From: Streptomyces sp. ISL-100 | GTDB lineage: Bacteria > Actinomycetota > Actinomycetes > Streptomycetales > Streptomycetaceae | Reading direction: 5' to 3' | Assembly: GCF_018614615.1 (NCBI RefSeq) | Contig: NZ_JAGGOK010000046.1 | Coordinates: forward strand, 1 to 64,000 | DNA length: 64,000 bases | In this document: positions 1 to 8,653 of the stretch, piece after piece | Layout of the letters: every line of letters starts with the position of its first letter | Position numbering within the stretch: position 1 is the stretch's first letter | Position numbers and translations under genes: made by a program | The notes under the pieces: generated by a model | Told to the model about the DNA's origin: nothing | The model's input: the letters and a program-made list of their open reading frames with translations, nothing else | Database searches by the model: none

Positions 1-25
1 GGGCGGGGGATGTGGTGGTAGTCAT
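1..25 (-). CDS. 5' end of a gene running off the left edge
   Basis: Eight codons (MTTTTSPA) of a minus-strand gene are visible. An AGAGGA ribosome-binding site lies about nine bases before the ATG, and the start is only 23 bases after the stop of the BKACE gene, so the two probably form one operon. Genes for a 3-hydroxyacyl-CoA dehydrogenase often follow BKACE genes in related bacteria, but too little is present here to identify the product. Confidence 0.4.
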
Positions 26-48
26 GTGTCGGGGTCCTCTCGTACTGC

Positions 49-942
49 TTACGCGCGGGGCTTGAGGCCGAGCTTCTGGCGGGCCTTGTCCGGCGTCGCG
101 ACGCGCGCTCCGAGCGACTCGGTGATCGTCACGGCGCGCTCCACCAGCTGGGCGTTGGTGGCCTTGTTGCCCTTGCCGAGGTAGAGGTTGTCCTCCAGGC
201 CGACGCGTACGTGCCCGCCGAGCAGGATCGACTGGGCGACCCACGGCATCTGCATCCGGCCGAGTGCGAAGCTCGCCCACTGGGCGTTCTCCGGCAGCAT
301 GTTGACCATCGACTGAAGGACGCCGGGGTCGGCGGGGGCGCCCCACGGGATGCCCATGCACAGCTGGAAGACGGTCGGGTCGTCGAGCAGTCCCTCGGCG
401 AGCAGCTGCTTCGAGAACCACAGCTGCCCGGTGTCGAAGATCTCCAGCTCGGGGCGTACGCCGAGTTCCTGGATGCGCTTGGCGCCCGTACGCAGCATGT
501 CGGGGGTGGAGACGTACAGGTTGCTGCCGTCGCCGAAGTTGAGCGAGCCGCAGTCGAGCGTGCAGATGTCGGGCAGCAGGTCCTCGACGTGCGGCAGTCT
601 GTCGAGGCCGCTCACCAGGTCGGTGCCGGGGAGGTGCCTGAGCGGCTCGTCGGGGTCGATGACCAGGTCGCCGCCCATGCCGGCGGTGAGGTTGATGACG
701 ACGTCGGTGCCGGTCTCCTTGATCCGCTCGACGACCTCGCGGTAGAGCCGAGGGTCGCGGGACGGTTCGCCGGTCTTCGGGTCGCGGACGTGGATGTGCA
801 CGACGGCGGCGCCGGCCTCTGCGGCCTCGACGGCCGAGCGGGCTATCTGCGCGGGGGAGACCGGCACGTGGGGACTCTTGCGGACGGTGTCAGCGGCGCC
901 GGTGAGGGCGCAGGTGATGATGACTTCCTCGTTCATGGGCAT
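49..942 (-). CDS. BKACE family (DUF849) beta-keto acid cleavage enzyme
   Basis: A 297-residue protein of the 3-keto-5-aminohexanoate cleavage enzyme family. These zinc enzymes condense a beta-keto acid with acetyl-CoA to give acetoacetate and a new CoA ester. The family metal motif is visible as HIHVRDP (His49 and His51), with a second conserved segment near residues 240-250 (GHVRVGLEDN) that contributes His and Glu. Length is normal for the family. The start at 942 is chosen because GGAGAGG sits seven bases upstream; a second ATG two codons later is possible. The gene lies just after an XRE-TetR regulator on the same strand and before another gene at the edge, so it is probably a small regulated catabolic operon. 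The true substrate cannot be read from sequence. Confidence 0.88.
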   Translation of the reverse strand: MPMNEEVIITCALTGAADTVRKSPHVPVSPAQIARSAVEAAEAGAAVVHIHVRDPKTGEPSRDPRLYREVVERIKETGTDVVINLTAGMGGDLVIDPDEPLRHLPGTDLVSGLDRLPHVEDLLPDICTLDCGSLNFGDGSNLYVSTPDMLRTGAKRIQELGVRPELEIFDTGQLWFSKQLLAEGLLDDPTVFQLCMGIPWGAPADPGVLQSMVNMLPENAQWASFALGRMQMPWVAQSILLGGHVRVGLEDNLYLGKGNKATNAQLVERAVTITESLGARVATPDKARQKLGLKPRA

Positions 943-998
943 GCGGGAGCCTCTCCTGTAGGAGTGGGTCAACTGGTGGGGGGATGGATGTACGGAGT

Positions 999-1919
999 TC
1001 AGCTCTTGGCGGGCGGCGGTACGGACAATGTGGCGTCCACGTACGCGAGCAACGCCGCCTGCATGTCCTCGGGACTCGTGCCGGTAGCCGGTTCCGCGAC
1101 CGGCGCCGCGGCGAGCACCTGGGTGGCCAGGCCGTCGATCAGCGCGGTCAGCCGCAGCGCGGCGGCGTCCGGGTCCGTGTCGGGTCGGAAGACGCCCTGG
1201 CCGACGCCGCGCCGCAGGACATCGGCGACCGTCGCGCGCCACTGCCGGTAGTACGCGACATGGAGCCGGCCCACGGCCGTGGAGCGGGCCGCCTCTGCCC
1301 ACAGGTCGAGCCAGACGCTCCACTGCCGCCGCTGCTGCTCGGTGTAGGGCGTCTGGAGCTCGATCAGCTGCCGGAGCTCGTCCCCGGCGTCACCGGTGTC
1401 GCCCGCCTCGGCGATCCTGGCCGCGCGGCGGGCGGTGTCCTCGTCCATGCACCAGCGCACGGCGGCTTCCAGCAGGTCGTCCCGGCCGGGGAAGTGGTAG
1501 TGGATGGCGGCGGTGCTGGTGGCGCAGGCCTCGGCGATGTCGGCGACCCGTACGGCATGGAAACCGCGCTCCGCGATCAGCCGCACGGTCTCCCGCACGA
1601 TCTGCAGCGGCCTGCCGCCCTCGGGCGCCGCCGCGGCCGCGGCGCGGTCTCGGCGTACGGCGGAAGGCTTCACGGAGGCCTCGGTACGGGACCCGAGCAG
1701 CCAGCCCGCGTCCACATCGGCGGTATCGGCGATACGAGCCAATTCGGCCACGGTGAACCGCCGGACACCGCTGAGCGAACGCGACAGTTTTGATGGATCC
1801 ATGACGATCCGCCGGGCGAACTCGCGCTGGCTCACGCCGGCGGAGCCGATCACCTGACGCACCCGCTCGGCGACCTCACCGCCGGAGTCGCCCACTTGGC
1901 TTCCGGGTTCTGGCTGCAT
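999..1919 (-). CDS. TetR-family regulator with an added N-terminal XRE helix-turn-helix
   Basis: 306 residues carrying two DNA-binding modules. Residues about 15-70 form a Cro/CI-type helix-turn-helix (VSQREFARRI...SKLSRSLSG). Residues about 100-150 form a TetR helix-turn-helix, including the typical HYHFPGRDDLLEAAV segment. The remainder is a BetI-like ligand-binding/dimerisation domain. Most TetR proteins are about 200 residues with one HTH, so the fusion is unusual. It lies directly upstream of the BKACE gene on the same strand and probably controls it. A perfect 18-bp palindrome 94 bases upstream of its start (2013-2030) is a plausible operator for the TetR part. The ligand is unknown, perhaps a CoA ester or keto acid of the BKACE pathway. 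Confidence 0.85.
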   Translation of the reverse strand: MQPEPGSQVGDSGGEVAERVRQVIGSAGVSQREFARRIVMDPSKLSRSLSGVRRFTVAELARIADTADVDAGWLLGSRTEASVKPSAVRRDRAAAAAAPEGGRPLQIVRETVRLIAERGFHAVRVADIAEACATSTAAIHYHFPGRDDLLEAAVRWCMDEDTARRAARIAEAGDTGDAGDELRQLIELQTPYTEQQRRQWSVWLDLWAEAARSTAVGRLHVAYYRQWRATVADVLRRGVGQGVFRPDTDPDAAALRLTALIDGLATQVLAAAPVAEPATGTSPEDMQAALLAYVDATLSVPPPAKS

Positions 1920-2012
1920 GGTCGGCCACCGTACCGGTGTGATGAGAAGAACGCAACGCTCAAATCCGGTGAACGTATACGCCGCAAGAGATCGTGCTCA
2001 GTGATGAGCTAC

Positions 2013-2030
2013 TGACTGATGCATCAGTCA
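2013..2030. promoter_or_regulatory. 18-bp perfect palindrome, probable TetR operator
   Basis: TGACTGATGCATCAGTCA is an exact inverted repeat of two 9-bp halves. It lies in the 280-bp gap between the XRE-TetR gene (minus) and the terpene synthase (plus). Size and symmetry fit a TetR dimer site. The rest of the gap shows a possible plus-strand promoter with TTATTG, 17 bases, TATACG near 2133-2161. Confidence 0.6.
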
Positions 2031-2199
2031 CCGTCATAAGCCGTGAGAACCCCCGGCACAGCGGTGATAGCGGACTTCTGCAACTTTGGGCAACTGCCGA
2101 TCAACTTGGTTCAGGAAACGGCCAGTTGCATTGTTATTGATGGTTGGACATGGGCATATACGCCCCAGCGTACGCGGGGCACCTAAGGGGAGGCCGAAC

Positions 2200-3300
2200 A
2201 TGACCGTAATCTCGCCACGTCGACTGGGCCAGCAATTGCCTAGCGTGCCCTTCTACTGCCCGGTGCCGTCCATCGTCCACCCGTCGGCCGAAGCGCTCAA
2301 TGACATGACGGTGCGCTGGATGCTCCAGCAAAGGCTCGACGCGGACGATCATCAGCGCAGCCGGCTGGCCCTCTGCGACTTCGGCGGTCTTACGGCAGCG
2401 ACGATGTCGTACGGGCAGCTCGAACCGCTCGCCCTGATGGCCAAGTTCCACGCCGTGCTCTTCTCGCTCGACGACGGCGTGTGCGACGAGGCCTACGCCA
2501 CCGCTGACTCGCTCGCCCAGGAGACGGCCCGGATCATCCGCGCCATAGAGGCCCCGACCGCCCACCAGCCCGACAACTCGCCGCACGCGGCGGCGCTGCG
2601 CTTACTCCGGCTCGAGCTGGAGCGGTACGCGTCCCGGCAGCAGATCCGCCGCTGGACCGACGCCATGCGCGTCTACACCTCGGGGCTGGTGTGGGAGGCG
2701 GCCTGGCGCCGCAGTCCGCAACTGCCCTCGCTCAATGACTACGTGACGCTGTGGATGAGGGCCATAGGAATGGCCCCCTCGACCGCGATGATCGAGATCG
2801 TCGCCGGTTACTCCGTACCCGACAACGACCTGGAGGACCCGCGCGTGCGGGCCCTCACCGAGATCACCTGGACCCTGGTCAGCTGGGACAACGACCTCTA
2901 CTCCCGCAACAAGGAGCTGCTGCGGGCCGACGACGACCTCAATCTGATCGACGTCCTGTGCCAGGAACTCGGCTGCGAGCCGCACCACGCACTCCAGGAG
3001 GCCGTGGCGATGCGGGACCGCGTCATGGTGCTCTTCCTCCGGCTGCGCGACCAGGTGCTGAGGGATGCGGGCGGCGGACTGCGCCGGTACGTACAGGGGC
3101 TCGGCCAGTTCATCCGGGGACACCTCGACTGGGCCTCAGTCTGCCCCCGTTACCGTGTGCCCTCGGAGCCGGAGGGCAAACCGGACGAGGGGTGGTGGAA
3201 GCAGCGTCCGGCCGATGACAGCTTCGAGCCGCTTCCCCTCCCGACGATCTCCTGGTGGTGGGACCAGCTGGCGGTCAGTAGCCGCGCCACCAGCGTGTGA
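2200..3300 (+). CDS. Class I terpene synthase
   Basis: 366 residues with both metal-binding signatures of bacterial class I terpene cyclases. The aspartate-rich motif is DDGVCDE at residues 91-97, and the NSE triad is complete at 231-239 (N231, S235, E239 in NDLYSRNKE). Such enzymes ionise a prenyl diphosphate, usually farnesyl or geranyl, and cyclise it using three magnesium ions. The start at 2200 is supported by AAGGGGAGG a few bases upstream; an in-frame extension to 2086 lacks such a site. The 3' end overlaps the convergent P450 gene by 26 bases. A P450 next to a cyclase often oxidises its product, but this P450 belongs to a conservon, so that link is only suggestive. The product cannot be named. 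Confidence 0.9.
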   Translation: MTVISPRRLGQQLPSVPFYCPVPSIVHPSAEALNDMTVRWMLQQRLDADDHQRSRLALCDFGGLTAATMSYGQLEPLALMAKFHAVLFSLDDGVCDEAYATADSLAQETARIIRAIEAPTAHQPDNSPHAAALRLLRLELERYASRQQIRRWTDAMRVYTSGLVWEAAWRRSPQLPSLNDYVTLWMRAIGMAPSTAMIEIVAGYSVPDNDLEDPRVRALTEITWTLVSWDNDLYSRNKELLRADDDLNLIDVLCQELGCEPHHALQEAVAMRDRVMVLFLRLRDQVLRDAGGGLRRYVQGLGQFIRGHLDWASVCPRYRVPSEPEGKPDEGWWKQRPADDSFEPLPLPTISWWWDQLAVSSRATSV

Positions 3301-4813
3301 CCGCCTGCCACATCCGCTTCGGCGCCACCGGCCTGCGCTGAGCCGGAATCATGACCGGCGTCTGCACCGTCGCGGACGGCGATGCGGGCACGGATTCCGG
3401 CGCGCGGCCCGCCGCCGGAGCGGGCTGCGGAGCACCCGCCCCGGTCGGCGAGTCCACCTGCCAGCCCGGCTGCGGGACCGTGCGCGACGCCGTGGGCGTG
3501 AGACCGGTGGCGTCATGCTCCGGCGGACGCGCGGCGAACTTCACCGGGAGCGCGATCAGATGCCTGGACATGAGCGCACTGCTGTACTCCAATTCGTCCT
3601 CCTCGACCGAGAGTTCAAGGTCGGGAAGGCGCTTCAGCAGCGCGTCGATACCGGTGTCCGCGATGGCGCGCCCGATGTCCTGCCCCGGGCACTCGTGCGG
3701 CCCGCCGCTGAAGGCGAGGTGGGCGCGGTTGCCCTGCATCGAGGCGTCCGGGTCGGGCCGTACCACCGGGTCGACGTTGGCGGCGGCGATGCCGACGATC
3801 AGGGCGTCTCCCCTCTTGATCTGCTGGCCGCCGAACTCGGTGTCACCGGCAGCCCAGCGGCCGAAGATCGTGGTGAACGGCGGCTCGTCCCACAGGGTCT
3901 GCTCGACCGCCTCGGGCAGCGTCATGTGGCCGCCGCTGAGCTGGGCGCGGAAGCGCGGATCGGTGAGCACCATGCGCAGTACGTTGGCGATCAGATTCGC
4001 GGTCGTCTCGTACGCCGCGATCAGCACCAGCCGCAGATGCTGGCTGACCTCGTCGTCGGTGAGCCCCGCCGGGTGCTCGACGAGCCAGGTGGTGAAGTCC
4101 GGCTCGGGCGCTACCCGGCGCCTGGCCACATGTTTGCTCAGTACTCCCATCACATAGGCGTTGCTCGCGTTCGCCGTCGCCGTGCCCTTGATCATGTCGC
4201 GGGCGGACTGCACCATCCGCTCGTTGTACTCCTCGGCCATGCCCAGGATCTGGCACATCACCATCATCGGAAGGTGCTCGGCGAACCGGCTCACCAGATC
4301 GGCCTTGCTGTCCTGGCAGAAGTCGTTGACGAGCCGGTTGCTGTACCGGTTGATGTGGCGGCGTACGCCCCGGTGGTCGATGCGCCCGATGCTGTCGGTG
4401 ACCGCGCCGCGCAGCCGCTCGTGTTCCGCGCCGTCCGCGAAGACGCAGATGGGCTGCCACGTGAAGACGGGGGCCAGCGGATGGTCGGGGGGGACGGTGC
4501 CGTCGGCGGTCAGGCGCCAGCGGCGAGAGTCGCGGGAGAACTGCGACGGGGTGCGGGTCATGTGCAGGTTCTCGGTGTGGCCGAGGACCAGCCAGGCCGG
4601 TACGTCGCCGGTCAGCAGCACCGGCGCCACTGGGCCGTGCTCGGCGCGCAGCTTCTCGTACACGGCCATCGGGTCGTTCTCGTGCTCCGGCCCGTACAGC
4701 CGGCGCAGCCCGCCCGGGCCCGTACCGGTGATGGCGTGGGCCGGGCATCCCGGGGGCGGAAGAGCGCCGTCGTCCGCTCCGGGCAGCTGGTGGAAGGGGG
4801 TTGTCACGGTCAC
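3275..4813 (-). CDS. CYP157-type cytochrome P450 lacking the EXXR motif
   Basis: 512 residues. The haem-binding loop FSGGPHECPG places the thiolate ligand at Cys375. The I-helix has AAYETT (about 264-272). In the K-helix the nearly universal ExxR is replaced: residues 304-308 read EQTLW, so Glu and Arg become Gln305 and Trp308. This substitution is the published hallmark of the Streptomyces CYP157 family, whose genes sit in conservons. The C-terminal 80 residues are Pro/Ala-rich and end in a basic, Trp-containing tail. It follows cvnD by 61 bases on the same strand and is probably co-transcribed, as in the rar-type conservon. The substrate and redox partner are unknown, and the protein may have a regulatory rather than catalytic role. 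Confidence 0.92.
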   Translation of the reverse strand: MTVTTPFHQLPGADDGALPPPGCPAHAITGTGPGGLRRLYGPEHENDPMAVYEKLRAEHGPVAPVLLTGDVPAWLVLGHTENLHMTRTPSQFSRDSRRWRLTADGTVPPDHPLAPVFTWQPICVFADGAEHERLRGAVTDSIGRIDHRGVRRHINRYSNRLVNDFCQDSKADLVSRFAEHLPMMVMCQILGMAEEYNERMVQSARDMIKGTATANASNAYVMGVLSKHVARRRVAPEPDFTTWLVEHPAGLTDDEVSQHLRLVLIAAYETTANLIANVLRMVLTDPRFRAQLSGGHMTLPEAVEQTLWDEPPFTTIFGRWAAGDTEFGGQQIKRGDALIVGIAAANVDPVVRPDPDASMQGNRAHLAFSGGPHECPGQDIGRAIADTGIDALLKRLPDLELSVEEDELEYSSALMSRHLIALPVKFAARPPEHDATGLTPTASRTVPQPGWQVDSPTGAGAPQPAPAAGRAPESVPASPSATVQTPVMIPAQRRPVAPKRMWQAVTRWWRGY

Positions 4814-4874
4814 TCCAGGGATCGGGCGATCAGGCGGGCCGGCAGTTGAAGGGGACCCGTACAGGGCCCGGCAG

Positions 4875-5474
4875 TTACAGGGACAAGGAGTGCAGATAGC
4901 GCATCAGCGTCAGGAGGACATCGCGGCAGGACCCGCGCCCCCGCGCGTCGCAGTCCACTATCGGCACTTCGGGCGGCAGGTCGAGGGCGGTGCGGAGGGC
5001 ATCGACGGGGTGCCGGGGGGCGTCGGGGAACGTGTTGATGGCGACCACGAACGGCACACCACGCTCCTCCAGGCGGCCGATCACGTCGAAACTGACCTCG
5101 AGGCGGCGGGTGTCGATCAGCACCACCGCTCCCAGGGCGCCCTCGAAGAGGCCGTTCCACAGGAACCAGAAGCGTTCCTGGCCCGGTGTTCCGAAGAGGT
5201 AGAGGATCAGTTCGTCGCTGATGCTGATCCGGCCGAAGTCCATCGCGACGGTGGTGGCGGTCTTGCCCTCCAGATTGTCGTCGACGCCGACCCCGGCCTG
5301 GGTCATCGTCTCCTCGGTGGTCAGCGGACGGATTTCGCTCACCGAGCCGACCATCGTGGTCTTGCCGACCCCGAACCCGCCCACGATCACGATCTTCACC
5401 GCCGATGTGGCGGTGGCGGGGAGGATGTCCTCGCTGCGCGGGCCGGTGACCGTGTCAGAGTTTCTGAAGTCCAT
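4875..5474 (-). CDS. cvnD: Conservon small GTPase CvnD
   Basis: 199 residues of the conservon ATP/GTP-binding family. The P-loop GGFGVGKTT lies at residues 32-40 and the switch-II-like FGTPGQ near 95-100. A canonical NKxD is not obvious; INTF occupies that place. In conservons this protein is the G-protein-like partner of CvnA-C at the membrane, in what has been proposed to resemble a eukaryotic G-protein-coupled system. Its start overlaps the end of cvnC by 20 bases, indicating translational coupling. Confidence 0.92.
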   Translation of the reverse strand: MDFRNSDTVTGPRSEDILPATATSAVKIVIVGGFGVGKTTMVGSVSEIRPLTTEETMTQAGVGVDDNLEGKTATTVAMDFGRISISDELILYLFGTPGQERFWFLWNGLFEGALGAVVLIDTRRLEVSFDVIGRLEERGVPFVVAINTFPDAPRHPVDALRTALDLPPEVPIVDCDARGRGSCRDVLLTLMRYLHSLSL

Positions 5475-5820
5475 GCATCACCGCTTCGAGGAGGGACCGG
5501 TCCGGCAGCGTGGTGCGGACGATGGGCGCCCGCGACTCGACCAGTTCGATGGCGAGGAGATCGGTGACCAACGCGGTCACCACGCTGAAGGGAAGACTGA
5601 GATACGCCGAGATCTCGGCCACCGACAACGGCGCCCGGCACAGCCGCAGAATGGCGGCCTGCTCGGGCTGGACCGTTGGTGTCGGTTCCGTACGGGAAAT
5701 GACCATGGTGACCAGATCGAGTGGAGCCCGCGCCGCACCGTCGGGGTCGCCGGTGAGCACGTACAACCGTTCCGCGTCTCCCGTCTCGCGTTGTCGCCGT
5801 TCTCGTTGGGGCGGACTCAT
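5455..5820 (-). CDS. cvnC: Conservon DUF742 protein CvnC
   Basis: 121 residues of the DUF742 family, which has a winged-helix-like core. The conserved segment LCRAPLSVAEISAYL is followed by LVTDLLAIELVE. It is always found between the roadblock protein and the GTPase in conservons, as here. The start overlaps the stop of cvnB by four bases. Its biochemical role is unproven; it probably scaffolds the CvnA-CvnB-CvnD complex. Confidence 0.92.
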   Translation of the reverse strand: MSPPQRERRQRETGDAERLYVLTGDPDGAARAPLDLVTMVISRTEPTPTVQPEQAAILRLCRAPLSVAEISAYLSLPFSVVTALVTDLLAIELVESRAPIVRTTLPDRSLLEAVMHGLQKL

Positions 5821-6224
5821 ACGGCGTGTCCGTTATGGCGCGGAGGACTGGTCAGGTGGGCTCCGATCCGGACGACCATGTCCCGCATGCGGGATCCCAC
5901 CAGGCCGGCGTCCACCGTCTCGTCGGTGAGCACCGCCAGATAGGCCCCGGCCCCGGCCGCCATCATGTAGAAGAAGCCACCGTCGACTTCGATGACGACA
6001 AGGTTCATCGTGCCGTCGCTGTACACGATTTCGGCGGCGACGGCCGCGGCGAGACTCTGAAGTCCCGCGCAGGCCGCGGCGATCCGGTCGGCGGCGTCCG
6101 GGTCGCCGCCGTGCCGGGCGATGCGCAGTCCGTCCGCGGACAGGACCACGATCTGCTGGACCCCCGGCACCCCGTCCTGCAGCTCCTTGAGCATCCAGTC
6201 GAAATTCGCCCGTTGCTGGATCAC
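5817..6224 (-). CDS. cvnB: Conservon roadblock/LC7 protein CvnB
   Basis: 135 residues with a roadblock/LC7 fold: the N-terminal helix NFDWMLKELQDGVPGVQQIVVLSADGL is characteristic and is followed by DGTMNLVVIEVDGGFF. Roadblock proteins regulate small GTPases, which fits its position two genes before the CvnD GTPase. It overlaps cvnA and cvnC by four bases on each side. Confidence 0.92.
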   Translation of the reverse strand: MIQQRANFDWMLKELQDGVPGVQQIVVLSADGLRIARHGGDPDAADRIAAACAGLQSLAAAVAAEIVYSDGTMNLVVIEVDGGFFYMMAAGAGAYLAVLTDETVDAGLVGSRMRDMVVRIGAHLTSPPRHNGHAV

Positions 6225-7777
6225 TTGAGATCTCCCTTGTCCAACGCTTCGTCAGGTTCGTCATCGGCCGACGGGTCGGGAGTCGTCCCCTTGTACCCGT
6301 TGGTGAACGCTTCGAGCCAGATTCCCGGCTCCTTGGCCTTGCCGTTGGCGTGGCCGTTGGGCGGTGGGGCGGGCTGGTCCTCGGGCGGTACCACATGGGA
6401 GAAGAGCGGCGCACGGCCCCGGCTGCGGCGCTGCGGAAGGCCCGTCTCCGTCCATTCGGTCACCTCCGGGACGTCGTCCTCCATGGAGAACGACGCGGGC
6501 ACGGTCCGCTGCGGCCCGGGGGTCTTCCGGGGCTTCTTCCGCCTGGGGACGCGCGCCTCTTCCGCGCTCGACAGACCGGACGGGCCCTGCTTGGGGACCG
6601 AGGTGATGCCGATGCCGTGGGCGAGACCGGGGGCGCGGCCGGTGGTGATCACGCCACGCGGCACGATGAGCACCGCGCGGACACCGCCGTACGCGGACTG
6701 CCGCAGCGAGACCTTGAGGTCGTACATCTGCGAGAGACGGCCGACCACGGCCATGCCGAGCCGGGGTGTCTCACCGAGGTCGTTGAGGTCCATTCCCGCC
6801 TGCGCCCGGGCCAGCATGTTCTCGGCCCGGCTGCGGGCCTCCTCGCTGAGGCTGACGCCGCCGTCCTCGATCTCGATCGCGATGCCGCTCTGCACCTCCA
6901 CCGCGGTGACGTGCACCCGGGTCTGCGGGGGCGAGTAGCGGGTGGCGTTGTCGAGGAGTTCCGCGCAGGCGTGGATGAGCGGTTCGACGGCCGTACCGAT
7001 GATGGCGACCTGGGCGATCGAGTGCAGATCGATGCGCGGGTACTCCAGGATCCGGGACATCGCGCCGCGCAGGACGCTGTACAGCTGTACGGGCTCGGGC
7101 CATTGACGTCCGGGACGGCCGCCGCCGAGTACGGCGATGGAGTCGGCGAGCCGGCCGATCAGCGAGGTGCCGTGGTCGATGCGCAGCAGGTCGTCGAAGA
7201 CGTCGGGGTTGCGCCCGTGGTCCTCCTCCATGTTCCGCAGCTCGGTGGACTGCTGGTGGACGATGGCCTGCACGCGGCGCGCGATGTTGACGAAGGCGCG
7301 CTGCGCGGAGTCGCGCATCGCCTCCTCGTTGTCGATGATGTCCAGGACGGTGCGGACCAGGGCGCGTTGCGGATCGGGCAGACCGCGGTACGCCGGATCC
7401 GCGTCCACGATGTCCCGCATCACCTCGTTGGGCGAATGGCCCGCCCGGAGACGGCGGATGGCGGCCGGCAGCAGCTCGTTGCTGGTCCGCAGGGTCTGCC
7501 GGTCGTGTCCGGCGACGCGCTGGTCGAGGACGGCCAGGCGTTGCCCGTACTCCGCGCGCAGCGCCCGCATGGCCCGGCCGCGACGGACGACTTCGGCGGC
7601 GACCGAGGTCACCACCACCGTCGCCAGGGCGCCGAACCAGACGACTGGTATCCGGGCGGCGACCGGTACGACGACGAAGGCGGCGGCGGTGGCCGCGGCC
7701 ATCAGGAGAACCGGTGGCAGGAGCGCGCGGAAGAAGGAGGATTCTCGGTCAGTCGGAGGCGATTCAACGCGAACCAT
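6221..7777 (-). CDS. cvnA: Conservon sensor histidine-kinase-like protein CvnA
   Basis: 518 residues. Two hydrophobic membrane segments lie at about 17-65. They are followed by a linker, a histidine-kinase-like helix with LLRIDHGTSLIGRLADS (about 200-216), and a GHKL ATPase with the N-box ELLDNATRYSPP. The last 140 residues are disordered and Pro-, Lys- and acid-rich, as usual for CvnA. It probably senses a membrane or external cue and starts signalling to CvnB-D and the P450. It is the first gene of the five-gene operon, which reads through four-base overlaps. Confidence 0.92.
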   Translation of the reverse strand: MVRVESPPTDRESSFFRALLPPVLLMAAATAAAFVVVPVAARIPVVWFGALATVVVTSVAAEVVRRGRAMRALRAEYGQRLAVLDQRVAGHDRQTLRTSNELLPAAIRRLRAGHSPNEVMRDIVDADPAYRGLPDPQRALVRTVLDIIDNEEAMRDSAQRAFVNIARRVQAIVHQQSTELRNMEEDHGRNPDVFDDLLRIDHGTSLIGRLADSIAVLGGGRPGRQWPEPVQLYSVLRGAMSRILEYPRIDLHSIAQVAIIGTAVEPLIHACAELLDNATRYSPPQTRVHVTAVEVQSGIAIEIEDGGVSLSEEARSRAENMLARAQAGMDLNDLGETPRLGMAVVGRLSQMYDLKVSLRQSAYGGVRAVLIVPRGVITTGRAPGLAHGIGITSVPKQGPSGLSSAEEARVPRRKKPRKTPGPQRTVPASFSMEDDVPEVTEWTETGLPQRRSRGRAPLFSHVVPPEDQPAPPPNGHANGKAKEPGIWLEAFTNGYKGTTPDPSADDEPDEALDKGDLK

Positions 7778-8028
7778 GTAAACCCTCTGGCGGTCGATTC
7801 GGGGATGTATTCGAACTATCAGACACCTGCGAACAAGTGCCTGATTTCATATCAACTCGGCGCGCTTCGAGCGAGCTTAGCCAGATCGGATCAGTGCGGC
7901 GGCATATTCGCGTAACCCTCTGCACGGGCCTTCCCGGTGGGTTTAGACTCGCCAATTTTGCACACTCGGCTCATGACTGTGCGCAAGGAGTAACCGAACG
8001 GGTGATGAATAGGCCCTGTGTACGCGAG
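7778..8028 (-). promoter_or_regulatory. Upstream region of the conservon operon
   Basis: Non-coding gap upstream of cvnA. It holds an imperfect inverted repeat, arms 7819-7828 and 7835-7844 with eight of ten positions complementary, that could be a regulator site. The local sequence is less GC-rich than its surroundings, as expected for a promoter. No confident -10/-35 pair was identified. Confidence 0.35.
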
Positions 8029-8060
8029 AAGGCCGCTCCCGCGGTGGCGGGAGCGGCCTT
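8029..8060 (-). terminator. Strong hairpin terminator after the DUF350 gene
   Basis: A perfect 14-bp stem (8029-8042 with 8047-8060) closes a GGTG loop. It lies 34 bases beyond the stop of the minus-strand DUF350 gene. It has no long U tract, as is common for streptomycete terminators, and probably also shields the conservon promoter. Confidence 0.8.
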
Positions 8061-8093
8061 CGGTGTGCGTACGAGTGGGCTGTGCGGGGTCCG

Positions 8094-8516
8094 TCAGGCG
8101 ATGGACGCCGAAACGATCGCCGCCACCGCGAGGTTGCACGAAGCGGTCACCCAAACCGCCGGGTGCGGCTCCTCCTGGACCAGCGTTTCGCCCAGTTTCC
8201 CCGGCGTCACCAGGTCGACGACCAAGAATGCCACCGCCATCATCACGAGCCCCAGCACCCCGAACGCGGCCGTCGACGCCAGCCCCTTGCCGAAGTCGGT
8301 GTACGTCGTCCAGATAGAGGTGAACACGATCCCGCCGATACCCAGCAGCGCCGAGCTCAGCAGAAGCGCCGCATTGCGGTTGCGCTCCTGCCAGATCTGC
8401 CGGCCGAGCTTGCCCGGCGTCAGCGCGTCCACCAGGAATATGCCGAGCGTCAGCAGCACTACACCCAGGGCCCCATAGGCGGCGGAGCGGCCAAGTCCGT
8501 TGACGATGTCTTCCAT
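8094..8516 (-). CDS. DUF350 family membrane protein
   Basis: 140 residues, nearly all hydrophobic, with four predicted membrane helices arranged as two similar halves. The repeated motif VDALTPGKLG / VDLVTPGKLG is typical of DUF350 (YjfL-like) proteins. Function is unknown; these proteins are inner-membrane and often accompany phage-shock or stress genes. The gene is monocistronic and ends at a strong hairpin. Confidence 0.85.
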   Translation of the reverse strand: MEDIVNGLGRSAAYGALGVVLLTLGIFLVDALTPGKLGRQIWQERNRNAALLLSSALLGIGGIVFTSIWTTYTDFGKGLASTAAFGVLGLVMMAVAFLVVDLVTPGKLGETLVQEEPHPAVWVTASCNLAVAAIVSASIA

Positions 8517-8653
8517 TGAGGTCTCAGTCTCCGCTGGTGAAGTCGATCGTGGTCAAGGAGAGGCAAAACCTATCGCACGGGTCTGCCGGGGCGTCCGGAC
8601 GGGTTGTGGGGCGGCGCAGCGGCGCCCCGTGCGAGCGATTACGATCCGAACTC

